Shown here piece after piece: positions 1 through 9,547 of a stretch of DNA of 64,000 nt. Made by a program: the position numbers and the translations under genes. The notes below the pieces were generated by a model. That model saw nothing but the letters and a program-made list of their open reading frames with translations. It did no database searches and was not told the DNA's origin. The DNA lies in assembly GCA_041651175.1 (NCBI GenBank), contig JBAZJT010000008.1, positions 1 to 64,000 of the forward strand, written 5' to 3'. The stretch is from Elusimicrobiales bacterium (lineage in GTDB: Bacteria > Elusimicrobiota > Elusimicrobia > Elusimicrobiales > Elusimicrobiaceae). The first letter of the stretch is position 1. Each line of letters opens with the position of its first letter.

Positions 1-119
1 ACAGAACCGCTTTTGTTGCGTTTCTTCCTGACAAACATAACTATATTTTATCAACGGGACACCCAAATTCCAATACCCCTCCGACGAGGACGGGCTGATT
101 TTAGAGAGGATTGGCGAAG
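1..119. other. Unassigned left edge
   Basis: No convincing gene. Plus frame 1 is open from the edge to a TAA near 188 but overlaps the end of the neighbouring minus-strand glycosyltransferase. Plus frame 2 gives a protein-like tail ending ERIGEVRNTLS before a TAG at about 131. Either could be the 3' end of a plus-strand gene that starts outside the window, possibly with a frameshift. The sequence cannot decide. Confidence 0.25.
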
Positions 120-781
120 TCAGGAATACACTTTCATAGAATCTTTCAACGGATTGAAATGGGATGAATTATTGTTGTCGGCATAAACTGTCGCTATATT
201 CTCCTCAACAAACCTCACACCACGACACTTGAGCGAGAACAACATCGCCGTTTCAAATTCATAACGCTCGCCTCCAAGCCGAAGCAGACCGGGAATTTCG
301 TCTGCCGGGATACCGCGCAAACCCGTCTGCGTGTCCGAGACTTTTACCCCGGCAAGCCCGAACAAAAACCGTGATATGATATTGCCCAGGAGACTCCGCA
401 ACGGCACATATCCCGAAAAAGCGCGCGTTCCCAGCACCAGGCAACCGGGGTTTTTACCCATCGCATTTGCGATGCGAAGAATATCCTCCGGCCTGTGCTG
501 CCCGTCCGCATCCGCGGTTACAATGCCCGGCACGCCGCCGAAATTGGCAAGAAAATAATCAAACCCCGTTTTTAACGCGCGGCCTTTCCGCAATTGGCGG
601 CACGAGTCAGCACATGGCATCCCGGAATTGCGCGCAATTTGTCAAAAACCCCGGTATATGCCGGCCCGCTTCCGTCGTCAACCACAATCACATCGTCAAA
701 ACCGGAATGAAGCAGCGTCCGCGCCAGAACAGGCAGCCCTGCCCCAGGTCTGTATACGGGAATCAGTACGGGTATATTCAC
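120..781 (-). pseudogene. Family 2 glycosyltransferase (polyprenol-phosphate type), frameshifted
   Basis: The N-terminal part (GTG start at 781, MNIPVLIPVYRP, VVDDGSG nucleotide-binding motif) and the rest (GRALKTGFDYF, TADADGQHRPEDI with the metal-binding DAD, SDTQTGLRGIP) lie in two frames. They join in the right order when compared with the intact paralogue at 6837-7520. The shift falls at the TTT run at 585-587 (AAA in the gene). One more A restores GK-GRALKTG, so this is a one-base deletion or a sequencing error. GAGG sits 5 bases before the GTG. The family makes polyprenyl-phosphate sugars at the cytoplasmic membrane face. The gene lies 82 bases after the GT-C membrane protein at 864-2216, a likely partner using the lipid-linked sugar. 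Function is a family-level inference. Confidence 0.75.
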
Positions 782-863
782 TGCAGCCTCAGAGTCTGTT
801 CAAAGTCTCCGTATTCTGCTGCAACCGGAGATTTCGCTACGAATGGAGACTTTAGGCAGGCTC

Positions 864-2216
864 TCATGACTTTCGTCCGCACAAAATTCCGCGCGCCTGA
901 ACTGCAAAAAACGGCAGAGTGAACAGAACCAGAGGCAATGCCGCCGTTGCAAAACGCGAACTGCCCAGCGGACCCGTAATAAAAGCCAGATAACCGACAA
1001 ACAGAACAAAAACGAGACGGAGATTGGCATCAATCGATTTGTTGGCGATGAAGGAAATAACGGAAATGGTCTTTACGACATTGACCGCCAATATCAGGAA
1101 TAAGGTCAGGATTATCAGCAGCGGCTGGCGCATGAGATGCTTGAAAATTCCCGCAAAACCTTCCTTGTGATAGTAATATTGGAAACCATTATTCTCAGGA
1201 TTGCGAATATTGAAAAACCGGTAAATATCAAAACGACCGGGGTCCAGAAAAAAATTGACGGTTCCTTTTATATGGTACACGGCATAACGCAGCGGATGCT
1301 CCAGAACAATAGCTCTGCCGGAGACCAGCAGAAAACGCTGTCTTGCGGCGTAATCGGAGATTGCGGAAGCTTCCTTTTCTATTTCCGCTATCTTTGCATC
1401 GGCATATTCGGCCCCGCGCGTGCTTACCAGGAACAAATGCGTGTTATATTGCAACAAATTTTCAGCTGCAATGCTGGAATACTCAAAACATCCCGTTCTG
1501 TTGTAATTCCATGCGGACACGGTCAATATGCAGAAAAACGGAAACGCCGCCATGGGAGCGTAAAAAACCTTTCTGTGTTTCCATCCGAGATATAAGGCCA
1601 GTAAAGCGTTTGGCGCGGCAAACAAATAAAACACAGGCTTCACCAGCATTGCCAGCATGGTAAACAACGTATAAGCGGCCAGAGGGATGAAAGATGGTTT
1701 TCGCAATAATCTCCACAACGAGTAAAATGCCGCAAGTATCATGGTTTGAAACAACATTTCGCTCATTATCATGTTGGCATAAATGAATTGGGACGGCGTG
1801 AGCAAAATCGCAACCAAAACTGTATAAAGAGCCGGCGCGCCGAAAGCCCGCAGCATATTCGTCAACAGATAAACATTGAGCAATGACAGCAGCGATTGAG
1901 CCAGTATAACCGTAATATCGCCAGGATACACCGTTTGCAAAGCGGCTATAAACAATGGATATGCAGGCGGACGTCTGGTGTAAAGCTCCGGCGATAATGC
2001 GCTTGCGGTATCCCCGGCATAGAATATCCCTCGGCTGCGTATATTGGAAGCCTCCGCAAGATACTCGCTGGAATCCGGCGGCATATACATATTTCCATGA
2101 ATGGCCTGGTAATAGAAAAATGCAATGTGAACCGCTCCCAGCACAAGCCAAAATAAGAGGCGCGCATATCGCTTGCGGAATTCTTCACAATTTCCGTCCG
2201 GCATTTTTGCTGTCAT
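864..2216 (-). CDS. GT39/PMT_2-like membrane glycosyltransferase
   Basis: A 450-aa polytopic membrane protein with roughly ten hydrophobic segments. Its first extracytoplasmic loop carries the acidic PDSSEYLAEA and then RRPPAYPLF, the D...Y...RxPxYP pattern of the GT-C superfamily (ArnT, PMT, PMT_2), which transfers sugars from polyprenyl phosphate outside the membrane. I use the ATG at 2216 (MTAKMPDG) rather than an upstream TTG at 2234. The GT2 gene 82 bases downstream probably supplies the lipid-linked donor. Acceptor and sugar cannot be read from sequence. Confidence 0.7.
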   Translation of the reverse strand: MTAKMPDGNCEEFRKRYARLLFWLVLGAVHIAFFYYQAIHGNMYMPPDSSEYLAEASNIRSRGIFYAGDTASALSPELYTRRPPAYPLFIAALQTVYPGDITVILAQSLLSLLNVYLLTNMLRAFGAPALYTVLVAILLTPSQFIYANMIMSEMLFQTMILAAFYSLWRLLRKPSFIPLAAYTLFTMLAMLVKPVFYLFAAPNALLALYLGWKHRKVFYAPMAAFPFFCILTVSAWNYNRTGCFEYSSIAAENLLQYNTHLFLVSTRGAEYADAKIAEIEKEASAISDYAARQRFLLVSGRAIVLEHPLRYAVYHIKGTVNFFLDPGRFDIYRFFNIRNPENNGFQYYYHKEGFAGIFKHLMRQPLLIILTLFLILAVNVVKTISVISFIANKSIDANLRLVFVLFVGYLAFITGPLGSSRFATAALPLVLFTLPFFAVQARGILCGRKS

Positions 2217-2291
2217 AATTCTATATCTAAACAAAGCCTTGAGCTATTTTACAAAAAAACATCTCACCGTATGGGTCAGGCTAATATCCCG

Positions 2292-5027
2292 TCAGTATTT
2301 TATGCAATAGCGCAACGCGATGTTTTTGGGACGGGTCTCGTTGGCTGTGCGCGGAGTTCCATTCCCATGCGAATCCGCAGATGCATCATCCGTATAAGTA
2401 GTATGATGCGGTCCGGCGGTATTTAATAAATTGCTCAACAATCCAGATCCCACCCCGCCAGCAGCTGACATTTCTTCCCATGTAATGGGGAATATGTGTC
2501 CCTGAAACGCATCATCCTGAAAACTTCCAAATGCGCGGGCGGTGTCGGTTGAGCCTGCCGCGTCGTAGCCGCGCGCGAAAACGCCCTGCATGTTGGGCGT
2601 CCTGAAATTCCCGCCCGAGCCGCCGAAGGTGTAGCCGGTTACCGCAAACAGCGCGGAATATGTCGTCGTGGATATATCCGCGCCGTCGGCGGCAAGATAC
2701 CCCGCCGGGCATGTGCTGGACGCGAACATTATTACTGTTCCCACCGGATTCGGCGGCGACCATGACAGATTGCCGGAACCGTTATTTGTGAGGCAAGTGT
2801 ATGTTATGCCCTGCGTTGCGGGGAATGAGTAATTCACCCCGTTTAACGTGGCGGTGGTTGCGATTACGCCGTAATTTGTCTTGATATTGCCGTTGTAAAC
2901 ATCCAGCTTTTGCGACGGGGTGTTCGTGCCTATTCCCAGGCTGACATTCACAATCGCCGTTGAGGCCGTGAGTCCGTAATCAACCGCTACGTTGCCGCCG
3001 GAGAATTTATACCCGCCGCCGAAGTAGAGCAGCATTGAATCGGGAACCGTGTTGTTCTTCGCGCCGATTGCGTTCTGCGAGTCCGACAGCACGAACGCGC
3101 CGGTTACCGCCGCCGTGGAAAAGCTGCCCGCCAGAAAGCTGTTGGCGCCGTTTGCGATGTTATAATGCCCGCCGGCGATGAAGCTTTGCTGCCCGGTGGC
3201 GGTATTATATTCCCCGCCGGCTATGGCGGCCTTGTCGCCTGAAACGGCATTGTGCGCGCCGCCGCTTATGACGCCGTAACTTGCGTTTGCCGTGTTAAGC
3301 GAGCCGCCGCCCACGACGGATAAATCGCGCGAGTAATTGCTGGCCCCGCCGGAAATTACGGCGTAATTGCCCGCCGCGCTGTTTTGCGAGCCGCCGCCGA
3401 TGAAATTGTAAGTCCCTTCCGTGATGGAGTTGTAATACCCGCCGCCCGTGAAATGCCCCTCGCCCACGGCGGTGTTATAACTGCCGCCAACGACCGCGCT
3501 GCGCCCGTAAGACGGCAGCCCGACAGGGAATGTAACGACATTGGAATATCCGCCGCCGATGACCGAATACTCGGACGCGGCCTTGTTGTTTGAGCCGCCC
3601 GACAGAACGGCGAAATTTCCGCTTGCCACGCGGTCGCTGTCGTACCGGAAGGCTTGCAGGTCAACCGCATATCCGCCCCGCGCGTTGCCTCCGGTTGACT
3701 GCACGGCGGAACTGATATAAACAACCGCGCCGAAAGTTTGCGCCGCACCCCATGTGTGCGCTGTTGAATAATGCGCGGCGGCTATGGCCGGATTCGGATA
3801 TGTGCCGCTCAAATCGCCACCGGCGGCGCCGCCGGAGGTATTGATTGAACCGACAGTGAGCGCGCCGGAAATATTTCCGTTTCCCTGAACATCCAAATTA
3901 AACTGCGGCGTTCCGGTGCTGATTCCGACACGTCCGGTATCTGTGACAGTAAATTTATATGCCCCCGAGTTTTTCACGCTCATCAGTCTGTTGTTGCCGC
4001 TGGAATGCGGGAAATCAACCAGTATCCCGGAATCCGCATTTCCGCCGCCGTCTGCCGAACCATACGCCTGAATGCGCACCATTGGGTTGTTTCTGTTGGT
4101 ATCCCCGCCAATCAGAACGGACTGATTGGAATTTATTACAGTCGTGGAAAGGCTGACCAGACCTTGCACATTGACGTTGTTTGAAAACACCTGTGCGCCG
4201 GACCATGTATGCCCGGCGGATTGCGTTGCCGCCAGCGCGGGGTTGGGATAGGTGCCGCTCAAGTCCCCCGCCGCCGCCGCTCCGCCGGAGAGCAGCACGC
4301 CCGTAAGCCCGGAGCCGCCGCCGGAAAATTCTGTCGCCGTTACGGTGCCGGACACTTGCAAGGCGGTGGACGGAGAAAGTGTCCCGATGCCGACTTTCCC
4401 GTTCCCAAGCAGCGTCATCAGGGGCGCCATTGTCCCTGCGTTAGTGTAATCGTAAAATCTCATTCCGCCGATAGAACCGACGCCCCGGTTGGCTATTATA
4501 TCCACTTCACCGCCGCCGCCGGAAAAATTCCAGCCAATCGCCGCCTTCCCGGTATTTGCTAGTGGCGCCAGAAGCGCGTCCGTATACAGATTCAAACCGC
4601 CCAGGGCCGGAAGTCCCGACACATTCAGGGAAAATCCGGCCACGGGTGCGGTGCCAATGCCGACATTGCCGGTGAAAGTCTGCGCCGCGCTCCACGTATG
4701 CGCGGCGGTTTGCGCCGCCGCCAGCGCGGGATTTGGATAGGTGCCGCTCAAATCTCCGGCGGCTGCGCCGCCTGCCGCGTTGATGGAACCAACCGTTACC
4801 GCGCCGGTGAAACGGCCGGTCCCCTGCACATCCAGCTTATACGCGGGCGAAGACGTGCCGATTCCGATATTGCTTCCGCTGACATAGGCGGGAGAGGCGG
4901 TTACGGTAGTCGCGCTTATGTAATAAGGAATCGCTCCGGTGGCGGAACCTGTGGTAAAAAGCGCGTCGTCCGCAAAAACAGACGGCGCGAAGACAATCAT
5001 TATAAAAACGAGCGTTACGCGCTTCAT
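2292..5027 (-). CDS. Secreted fibre-like surface protein with tail-collar C-terminus
   Basis: This 911-aa protein starts with a clear signal peptide (MKRVTLVFIMIVFAPSVFA). The body is modular. Three linkers of the type GDLSGTYPNPAxAA...HTW lie near residues 90, 255 and 405. Each is flanked by GIGTxxPxxxLDVQG motifs common in tail-fibre-like proteins. Residues about 475-640 hold roughly ten short GGGxxNxAxGxxAxIxGG repeats resembling the trimeric YadA head. The last 150 residues (PVGTVIMFASSTCPAGYLAADG, FRTPNMQGVFARGYD, NETRPKNIALRYCIKY) match the phage tail-collar domain. No S74 peptidase or membrane anchor is visible. A strong GGGGG ribosome site precedes the ATG. A trimeric surface adhesin or fibre is the best guess. 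Confidence 0.75.
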   Translation of the reverse strand: MKRVTLVFIMIVFAPSVFADDALFTTGSATGAIPYYISATTVTASPAYVSGSNIGIGTSSPAYKLDVQGTGRFTGAVTVGSINAAGGAAAGDLSGTYPNPALAAAQTAAHTWSAAQTFTGNVGIGTAPVAGFSLNVSGLPALGGLNLYTDALLAPLANTGKAAIGWNFSGGGGEVDIIANRGVGSIGGMRFYDYTNAGTMAPLMTLLGNGKVGIGTLSPSTALQVSGTVTATEFSGGGSGLTGVLLSGGAAAAGDLSGTYPNPALAATQSAGHTWSGAQVFSNNVNVQGLVSLSTTVINSNQSVLIGGDTNRNNPMVRIQAYGSADGGGNADSGILVDFPHSSGNNRLMSVKNSGAYKFTVTDTGRVGISTGTPQFNLDVQGNGNISGALTVGSINTSGGAAGGDLSGTYPNPAIAAAHYSTAHTWGAAQTFGAVVYISSAVQSTGGNARGGYAVDLQAFRYDSDRVASGNFAVLSGGSNNKAASEYSVIGGGYSNVVTFPVGLPSYGRSAVVGGSYNTAVGEGHFTGGGYYNSITEGTYNFIGGGSQNSAAGNYAVISGGASNYSRDLSVVGGGSLNTANASYGVISGGAHNAVSGDKAAIAGGEYNTATGQQSFIAGGHYNIANGANSFLAGSFSTAAVTGAFVLSDSQNAIGAKNNTVPDSMLLYFGGGYKFSGGNVAVDYGLTASTAIVNVSLGIGTNTPSQKLDVYNGNIKTNYGVIATTATLNGVNYSFPATQGITYTCLTNNGSGNLSWSPPNPVGTVIMFASSTCPAGYLAADGADISTTTYSALFAVTGYTFGGSGGNFRTPNMQGVFARGYDAAGSTDTARAFGSFQDDAFQGHIFPITWEEMSAAGGVGSGLLSNLLNTAGPHHTTYTDDASADSHGNGTPRTANETRPKNIALRYCIKY
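3780..4790 (-). repeat. Three GDLSGTYPNP linker repeats inside the fibre gene
   Basis: Near-identical coding blocks at about 3785-3830, 4235-4270 and 4715-4765 encode (A/G)GDLSGTYPNPA(L/I)AA followed by HTW(S/G)(G/A)AQ. They alternate with GIGT-type motifs, so the protein looks built by duplication of a roughly 150-residue unit. Confidence 0.8.
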
Positions 5028-5179
5028 ATCATCCCCCTTTCATGGCAGCCTGTCCTGTTGTATATACTACGCTTATAATATACCTTTTCTAGTGTACTTT
5101 ATAAAGCGGAAAACGGGCAAGCGGCGGCGCCGCTTTTGCTTGTCCAAAACAGGCGGCGAAGCCTTCGGGATTTCTTTCA

Positions 5180-5185
5180 TATAAT
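5180..5185 (+). promoter_or_regulatory. TATAAT -10 box, seven bases before the start codon
   Basis: A perfect TATAAT ends 7 bases before the ATG at 5192, so a transcript would start at or next to the ATG and be leaderless. No clear -35 and no Shine-Dalgarno sequence are seen. Confidence 0.4.
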
Positions 5186-5191
5186 CGTGAT

Positions 5192-6871
5192 ATGTTTTTG
5201 CTGCTGATTGTCTCGCTTGCCGGGTGGCCGCTTCTGCTGGGGAAAACCGCCGGGCGGACGCCGGAGCGCATGATACTGCCCTCGCTGGCGCTTGTCATCG
5301 GCGCGCTGTGCTGCCTTGCGCTGGCGGGCTTTGTATCCGGCGGAATACGGGCGGTTTTCTGGGCGGGGCTGGCGGCTTTTGCGGCATGGGTTTTCATCTG
5401 CTCGCGGAAGCGCTGCTTTGGCGAAAGCATGACGCCCGGTTTTTTGATTTTTCTGGGCTGCGCGCTGCTGGCGCGGTGGAAATTCGCGGACGCGCATTAT
5501 TCCAAGCTGGACGAATTCTCGCACTGGGGATTTGCCATAAAGGAATTGCTGGCGCATGACCGCCTGCCCCTTGCCGCGGACGCGCTTAAATTCAAGGATT
5601 ATCCGCCGGGGGCAACGGTTTTCCACGGCTTTGCCGCAAAAATAGCCGGGTACAGCGAGGGAACCTCGTATTTCTCGCAAAGCCTGCTTATGCTGGGGCC
5701 GCTGGCGGGGTTTATAAACCGCAAAAACGCGGCGGTATCGTCGCTGATGTATTGCGCCGCGCTGGCGCTGCTGCTTGTTTTCGGTTATGAGACAAGAACT
5801 CTGAACTCGCTCTACGCGGATCAGGTGATAGCGGTTTGGTTCGGCATGGCCGCCGCGCTGTATTTCACATCAGAGAGGGAAACGGCGGACGCGCTGGCCG
5901 CGCTGGCGGCGCTGGCCGTCCTGCCACTGATAAAAGACGCCGGACTGCCGCTTGCGCTGGCGGCGGGCGCGGCGATAGCCATTGATGCCGCAAGAAAAAA
6001 CAAACTCATTGCCGCGGCTCTAATCGCCGCGCCGCTGCTGGCGGCCTGGAGCTGGCTGCATTATCAGCACGCGCACGGGCTGCAAAAAGTTTTCCCCATG
6101 CCGGCGGCAAGCCCCGCCGGCCTCGCGTTCTGGGAAAACGGCGCGCTGGCGCTGGCATTTGCGAAAAAATACGCGCTGCAGCCGGTGGGGTTTGCAATCG
6201 GCGGGCCTTTTGTTTCGGCATTGCTGTGGCCGTTTCTGATTTTATGGGCGGGATGGCGCATTGTTCCGCACCGCAGGCAGGCCGTGTTCCTGGCGGGGTA
6301 TGCGGTTTACTCCTTCGGGCTTCTGCTGGTGTACCAGCGCAGCTTTTCGCCGGAGGAGGGCAAATATCTGTTCTCCTTCGCCCGCTATATGTCCATATAC
6401 CTGCTGGGCTGGGCGCTGGCGGTTCTGGGACATGCCGAAGGCGAAGCCGCGCCCGGAAAGCGATGGGCATATGCGCTTGCCTTCACGGCGGCCTGCGCCG
6501 CCATACTGACATGCGAAACACCCGCCCTTACGCCCCGCCGCGCCCGCGCGCGCGGGCTGGCGGGCCTGCTGGCCGCAACGGCGCCGCAATCGCGGGTATA
6601 CGTGATTTGCCAGGGGCAGGGACAGGCGGCGTTTTACGAATACAGGTATGAATTGTCGCCCCATCCGAGCAATCTTTATAACTGGAGCCTGTCGCCGGAT
6701 TCCGTTGCGCCGGAACGGTGGAAGGAAGCGCTGCGCGGCTACGATTACGCGCTTATAGCGTCGGCGGACGACAAATTCTGGAAGGATTATGCGGACGTCT
6801 TCAGCGGCGGGCCGGAGGCGGCAAAGCACGCGCTGTTCAGGGTATCCGGCGACGGGACATTGCGGTTCTGA
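5192..6871 (+). CDS. Polytopic membrane protein, putative GT-C type
   Basis: A 559-aa protein of about ten to twelve membrane segments rich in Ala, Leu and Gly, with a soluble C-terminal domain of about 100 residues. The segment after the third hydrophobic stretch (HYSKLDEFSHWGFAIKELL, then KDYPPGATVFHG) has the acidic loop and downstream YPPG seen in GT-C-like proteins. I cannot assign a named family with confidence. It sits among surface-glycan genes but on the opposite strand, and its last 35 bases overlap the convergent GT2 gene at 6837-7520. The only promoter signal is the TATAAT next to its ATG. Confidence 0.65.
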   Translation: MFLLLIVSLAGWPLLLGKTAGRTPERMILPSLALVIGALCCLALAGFVSGGIRAVFWAGLAAFAAWVFICSRKRCFGESMTPGFLIFLGCALLARWKFADAHYSKLDEFSHWGFAIKELLAHDRLPLAADALKFKDYPPGATVFHGFAAKIAGYSEGTSYFSQSLLMLGPLAGFINRKNAAVSSLMYCAALALLLVFGYETRTLNSLYADQVIAVWFGMAAALYFTSERETADALAALAALAVLPLIKDAGLPLALAAGAAIAIDAARKNKLIAAALIAAPLLAAWSWLHYQHAHGLQKVFPMPAASPAGLAFWENGALALAFAKKYALQPVGFAIGGPFVSALLWPFLILWAGWRIVPHRRQAVFLAGYAVYSFGLLLVYQRSFSPEEGKYLFSFARYMSIYLLGWALAVLGHAEGEAAPGKRWAYALAFTAACAAILTCETPALTPRRARARGLAGLLAATAPQSRVYVICQGQGQAAFYEYRYELSPHPSNLYNWSLSPDSVAPERWKEALRGYDYALIASADDKFWKDYADVFSGGPEAAKHALFRVSGDGTLRF

Positions 6872-7520
6872 AAAAGCAGGACAATATGCGCGCCGAATCC
6901 GCCAGCGGCCTGAAATGAGACGGCGCCCCGTAAACGGCGGCTATTTCCCGCTCAATAATTTCAACGCCTTTCCGCCGGGCCAGCAGCAGGACAGCCGTTT
7001 CAAATTCATAACGCTCTCCCGGCAGTTCCGGCAATTCCGGCAGCAGGGCGGCGGGAATTCCCCTCAGGCCGGTTTGCGTATCCGACAAGCAGGACCCCGC
7101 CATGCGGAACAGGAATCCAGCCAAAACATTGCCAATCCGGTTCGGCAAAGGCGCATTAGCGCCGAAAGCGCGCGCCCCCAGTATCAGGCAGCCGGGATTT
7201 TCCTCAAGCGCGCGGGCGATTCTGATTATATCCTCCGGCCTGTGCTGGCCGTCGGCATCGGCGGTTATGACACCGCCGATTCCGGGGAAATTGCGCATGA
7301 AATACTCCAAACCGGTTTTCAGCGCCCGCCCTTTCCCGCGGTTGCGGCCATGCGGCAGCACGTGGCAGCCCATGCCGCGCAATTCCGAGAAAATACCCTC
7401 ATATTCCGGGCCGCTGCCGTCGTCCACGATAATAATGCGCTTGAAGCCGCCTTCGCGCAGCGTCCGCGCCAGAGCCGCAAGCCCGTCCGGCGGCCTGTAT
7501 GCGGGGATGAGCGCATTCAT
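6837..7520 (-). CDS. Family 2 glycosyltransferase (DPM1/GtrB-like)
   Basis: A 227-aa cytoplasmic GT-A enzyme without the membrane tail of GtrB. Visible motifs are MNALIPAYRP, the VDDGSG nucleotide loop, GKGRALKTG, the metal-binding DAD in TADADGQHRPEDI and SDTQTGLRGIP. It is a close paralogue of the frameshifted gene at 120-781. The start is set at the ATG at 7520 because it overlaps the upstream stop as ATGA. Translation is therefore probably coupled to the YfhO-like gene, supporting a functional pair in which this enzyme loads a sugar onto polyprenyl phosphate. It overlaps the convergent membrane gene by 35 bases. Confidence 0.85.
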   Translation of the reverse strand: MNALIPAYRPPDGLAALARTLREGGFKRIIIVDDGSGPEYEGIFSELRGMGCHVLPHGRNRGKGRALKTGLEYFMRNFPGIGGVITADADGQHRPEDIIRIARALEENPGCLILGARAFGANAPLPNRIGNVLAGFLFRMAGSCLSDTQTGLRGIPAALLPELPELPGERYEFETAVLLLARRKGVEIIEREIAAVYGAPSHFRPLADSARILSCFFRTAMSRRRIP

Positions 7521-9538
7521 GGGATGACTAACGCCGCCAGCACAAGCGCGCCCAGCGCGCATGCCCAAAGCCCGTATTCAAGCGACGGGCTGGAATAGCG
7601 CAGCACGAATTCCTTCTCCTGCCCGGGCAGGCAGACCAGCGTCTGGCCCGTCACGCGCATCAGCACTTTGGCGGGGCGTCCGCCGGACAAGGCGGAAAAG
7701 CCGGGGTCGTATATCGTATTGACCACCACGCAGCCGCCGCCCTCGTTCAGACGCGCAGTAACGGTATTGGCGGCAAATTCCAGCTCGCCGGCGGGGACGG
7801 AGGAATTTTCGCGGAACAGCATGGGGAACGCTCTTTTATCCTCAAATATAACGCGGCTGCCGTCCCGGGCGGCTTCTTTTATTCCGTTGCGCTCAAGAAT
7901 GCCGGCGTAACGGCGCATTTGACCCGCGCAAACCACATACCAGCGCGCCCCCCAGACGCGCAGCCGCCGGATTTGCCTGTCCTCCAAGCGCGACAAAAAA
8001 TCCTCGTCGCTGTGCAAACCCGTGAACTGCATAATGCGGAAAGGCGGCGTCAGCATCCTGTAGCCCGACACATGGAACAGGCCGAACAATGTGGCATAAT
8101 CAAACCCCAGGGAAGCCGTTGTGTCATTGCCGCTCCGCTGCCAGCCCAGCGACACAATGCGACCCTGCGCCAGCATATTAGCGCGCGGCTCCACGGCGGG
8201 GATTGCGTCGGAGTGGCATTTGAACAGCGCCCTGGGCCCCAGGAAATAAAACAGCGCCATATTCAGCAGATGCAATGCCAGCAGCCAGCGTCTGCCGCCA
8301 ATCATTTGAAAACCATAGGCCGCCAGCGCCAGGATGAAGAAATCCGCAAAGAAAAGCATCTTGAAATGCCAGCGGAATCTGTTCAGCGGGGGAATGTAAT
8401 ACTCATACCAGTTGAACACCCCGAACGCCCACAACAGCGAGAAAACCGCAAAAGCCAGCATCACAAACTGCCCGGTCCAAACGCGCTTGCAATCCCGGCG
8501 CCAGTTCCGCCAGGCCGCCGCGCCCGCCGCCGCTGCCAGCGCAAGGGGCACATAGCCCAAGTGCGCCAGCTTGTCCAGTTGGCTTAAATCGGCAAGGCCG
8601 GCGGGCATGGCATGATACGGCCACACCAGCCCCAGCAGCCATTTAAGCGGCGGGAAATTGTATTGCGAAAACCAGGTGTACTCCATCGGCTTGCTGCGGT
8701 CCGCGGAGGCGGCGATTACTTCCCGCATAATTGCGATTTGCGGCCCCGCAATCAGCAGCCCCGCCGCCGCCGCGACGGCTGCCAGCATAAGCGCGCGCCA
8801 GTTGCGATGCGCGGCGGCGGGAACGGCCCGCGCCAGCCAGCGCGGCAAATCGCCAAAACCGCGCGGCCCCGCCTCCTCCGAAATCACGCATACAGCCAGA
8901 AACAAAAACGCGACGGCAAAGCCGCTGACCCCGTACTGCGGGTGAGTCATAAGCAGCAGCATTCCAAGCGAGGCGGCGAAAACGGCGGCTCCGGCGCGGT
9001 CCGCTTTCGCGTATATCCGCAGCATTCCGTACATCATAAACGGAAAGCAGGCCGCCGCAGGCCCCAGTATCCACCAGGAAGCCTGCGTCAAAATCACAAA
9101 CGGGCACAACGCCCATGCCGCCGCGCCGAATGCCGCCGCCCAAAAACCCAGTCCCAGCCCCCCGCAAAACAGAAAAAATCCAAGTCCGGAAACATAGACG
9201 CACAGCGAGGCCAGCACATCAACCGCGCCCCACCAGTGGCCGAGCAGTTTCTGGCTCAGCCATACCGACAGCATCGCCGGCGGATATGAGATGAACAAAG
9301 TGGGCGTTCCCAGAAACTGATGGAAATTGTAGCGGGCTATTTCGCCATGCACCGACAATGCGCGCCAGCCGTGGACGAAGGCGGGCAGGGTTATGTCGCG
9401 GTTGTCGTCCTGAAGGAAATAATACGGCGCGCGCAGCTCCAGCAGAAAAACAAAAACCGCCGCCGCCACGGCAAACAGGGCCGCGAAAACAAGAAACCGC
9501 CGCCGGTCAAAACCGGCGAAACCATCCCGGATATTCAT
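7517..9538 (-). CDS. YfhO-like large membrane protein
   Basis: A 673-aa protein with about twelve membrane segments followed by a soluble C-terminal domain and one last membrane helix. Key features are YYFLQDDNRD in the first outer loop and FHQFLG soon after, both shared with the paralogue at 58357-60438 (YYFLQDDNRV, FHQFLG). This arrangement fits the YfhO/GT-C class, which transfers or modifies sugars on cell-wall polymers from a polyprenyl-linked donor. The adjacent acidic pair DD is the likely catalytic or metal site. The GT2 gene downstream starts inside this gene's stop codon. Substrate unknown. Confidence 0.7.
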   Translation of the reverse strand: MNIRDGFAGFDRRRFLVFAALFAVAAAVFVFLLELRAPYYFLQDDNRDITLPAFVHGWRALSVHGEIARYNFHQFLGTPTLFISYPPAMLSVWLSQKLLGHWWGAVDVLASLCVYVSGLGFFLFCGGLGLGFWAAAFGAAAWALCPFVILTQASWWILGPAAACFPFMMYGMLRIYAKADRAGAAVFAASLGMLLLMTHPQYGVSGFAVAFLFLAVCVISEEAGPRGFGDLPRWLARAVPAAAHRNWRALMLAAVAAAAGLLIAGPQIAIMREVIAASADRSKPMEYTWFSQYNFPPLKWLLGLVWPYHAMPAGLADLSQLDKLAHLGYVPLALAAAAGAAAWRNWRRDCKRVWTGQFVMLAFAVFSLLWAFGVFNWYEYYIPPLNRFRWHFKMLFFADFFILALAAYGFQMIGGRRWLLALHLLNMALFYFLGPRALFKCHSDAIPAVEPRANMLAQGRIVSLGWQRSGNDTTASLGFDYATLFGLFHVSGYRMLTPPFRIMQFTGLHSDEDFLSRLEDRQIRRLRVWGARWYVVCAGQMRRYAGILERNGIKEAARDGSRVIFEDKRAFPMLFRENSSVPAGELEFAANTVTARLNEGGGCVVVNTIYDPGFSALSGGRPAKVLMRVTGQTLVCLPGQEKEFVLRYSSPSLEYGLWACALGALVLAALVIP

Positions 9539-9547
9539 GCTATAGCG

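Noticed and set aside
2292..5027. Prophage remnant suggested by the tail-collar domain
   Set aside because: The protein has a signal peptide and no neighbouring phage structural, integrase or lysis genes.
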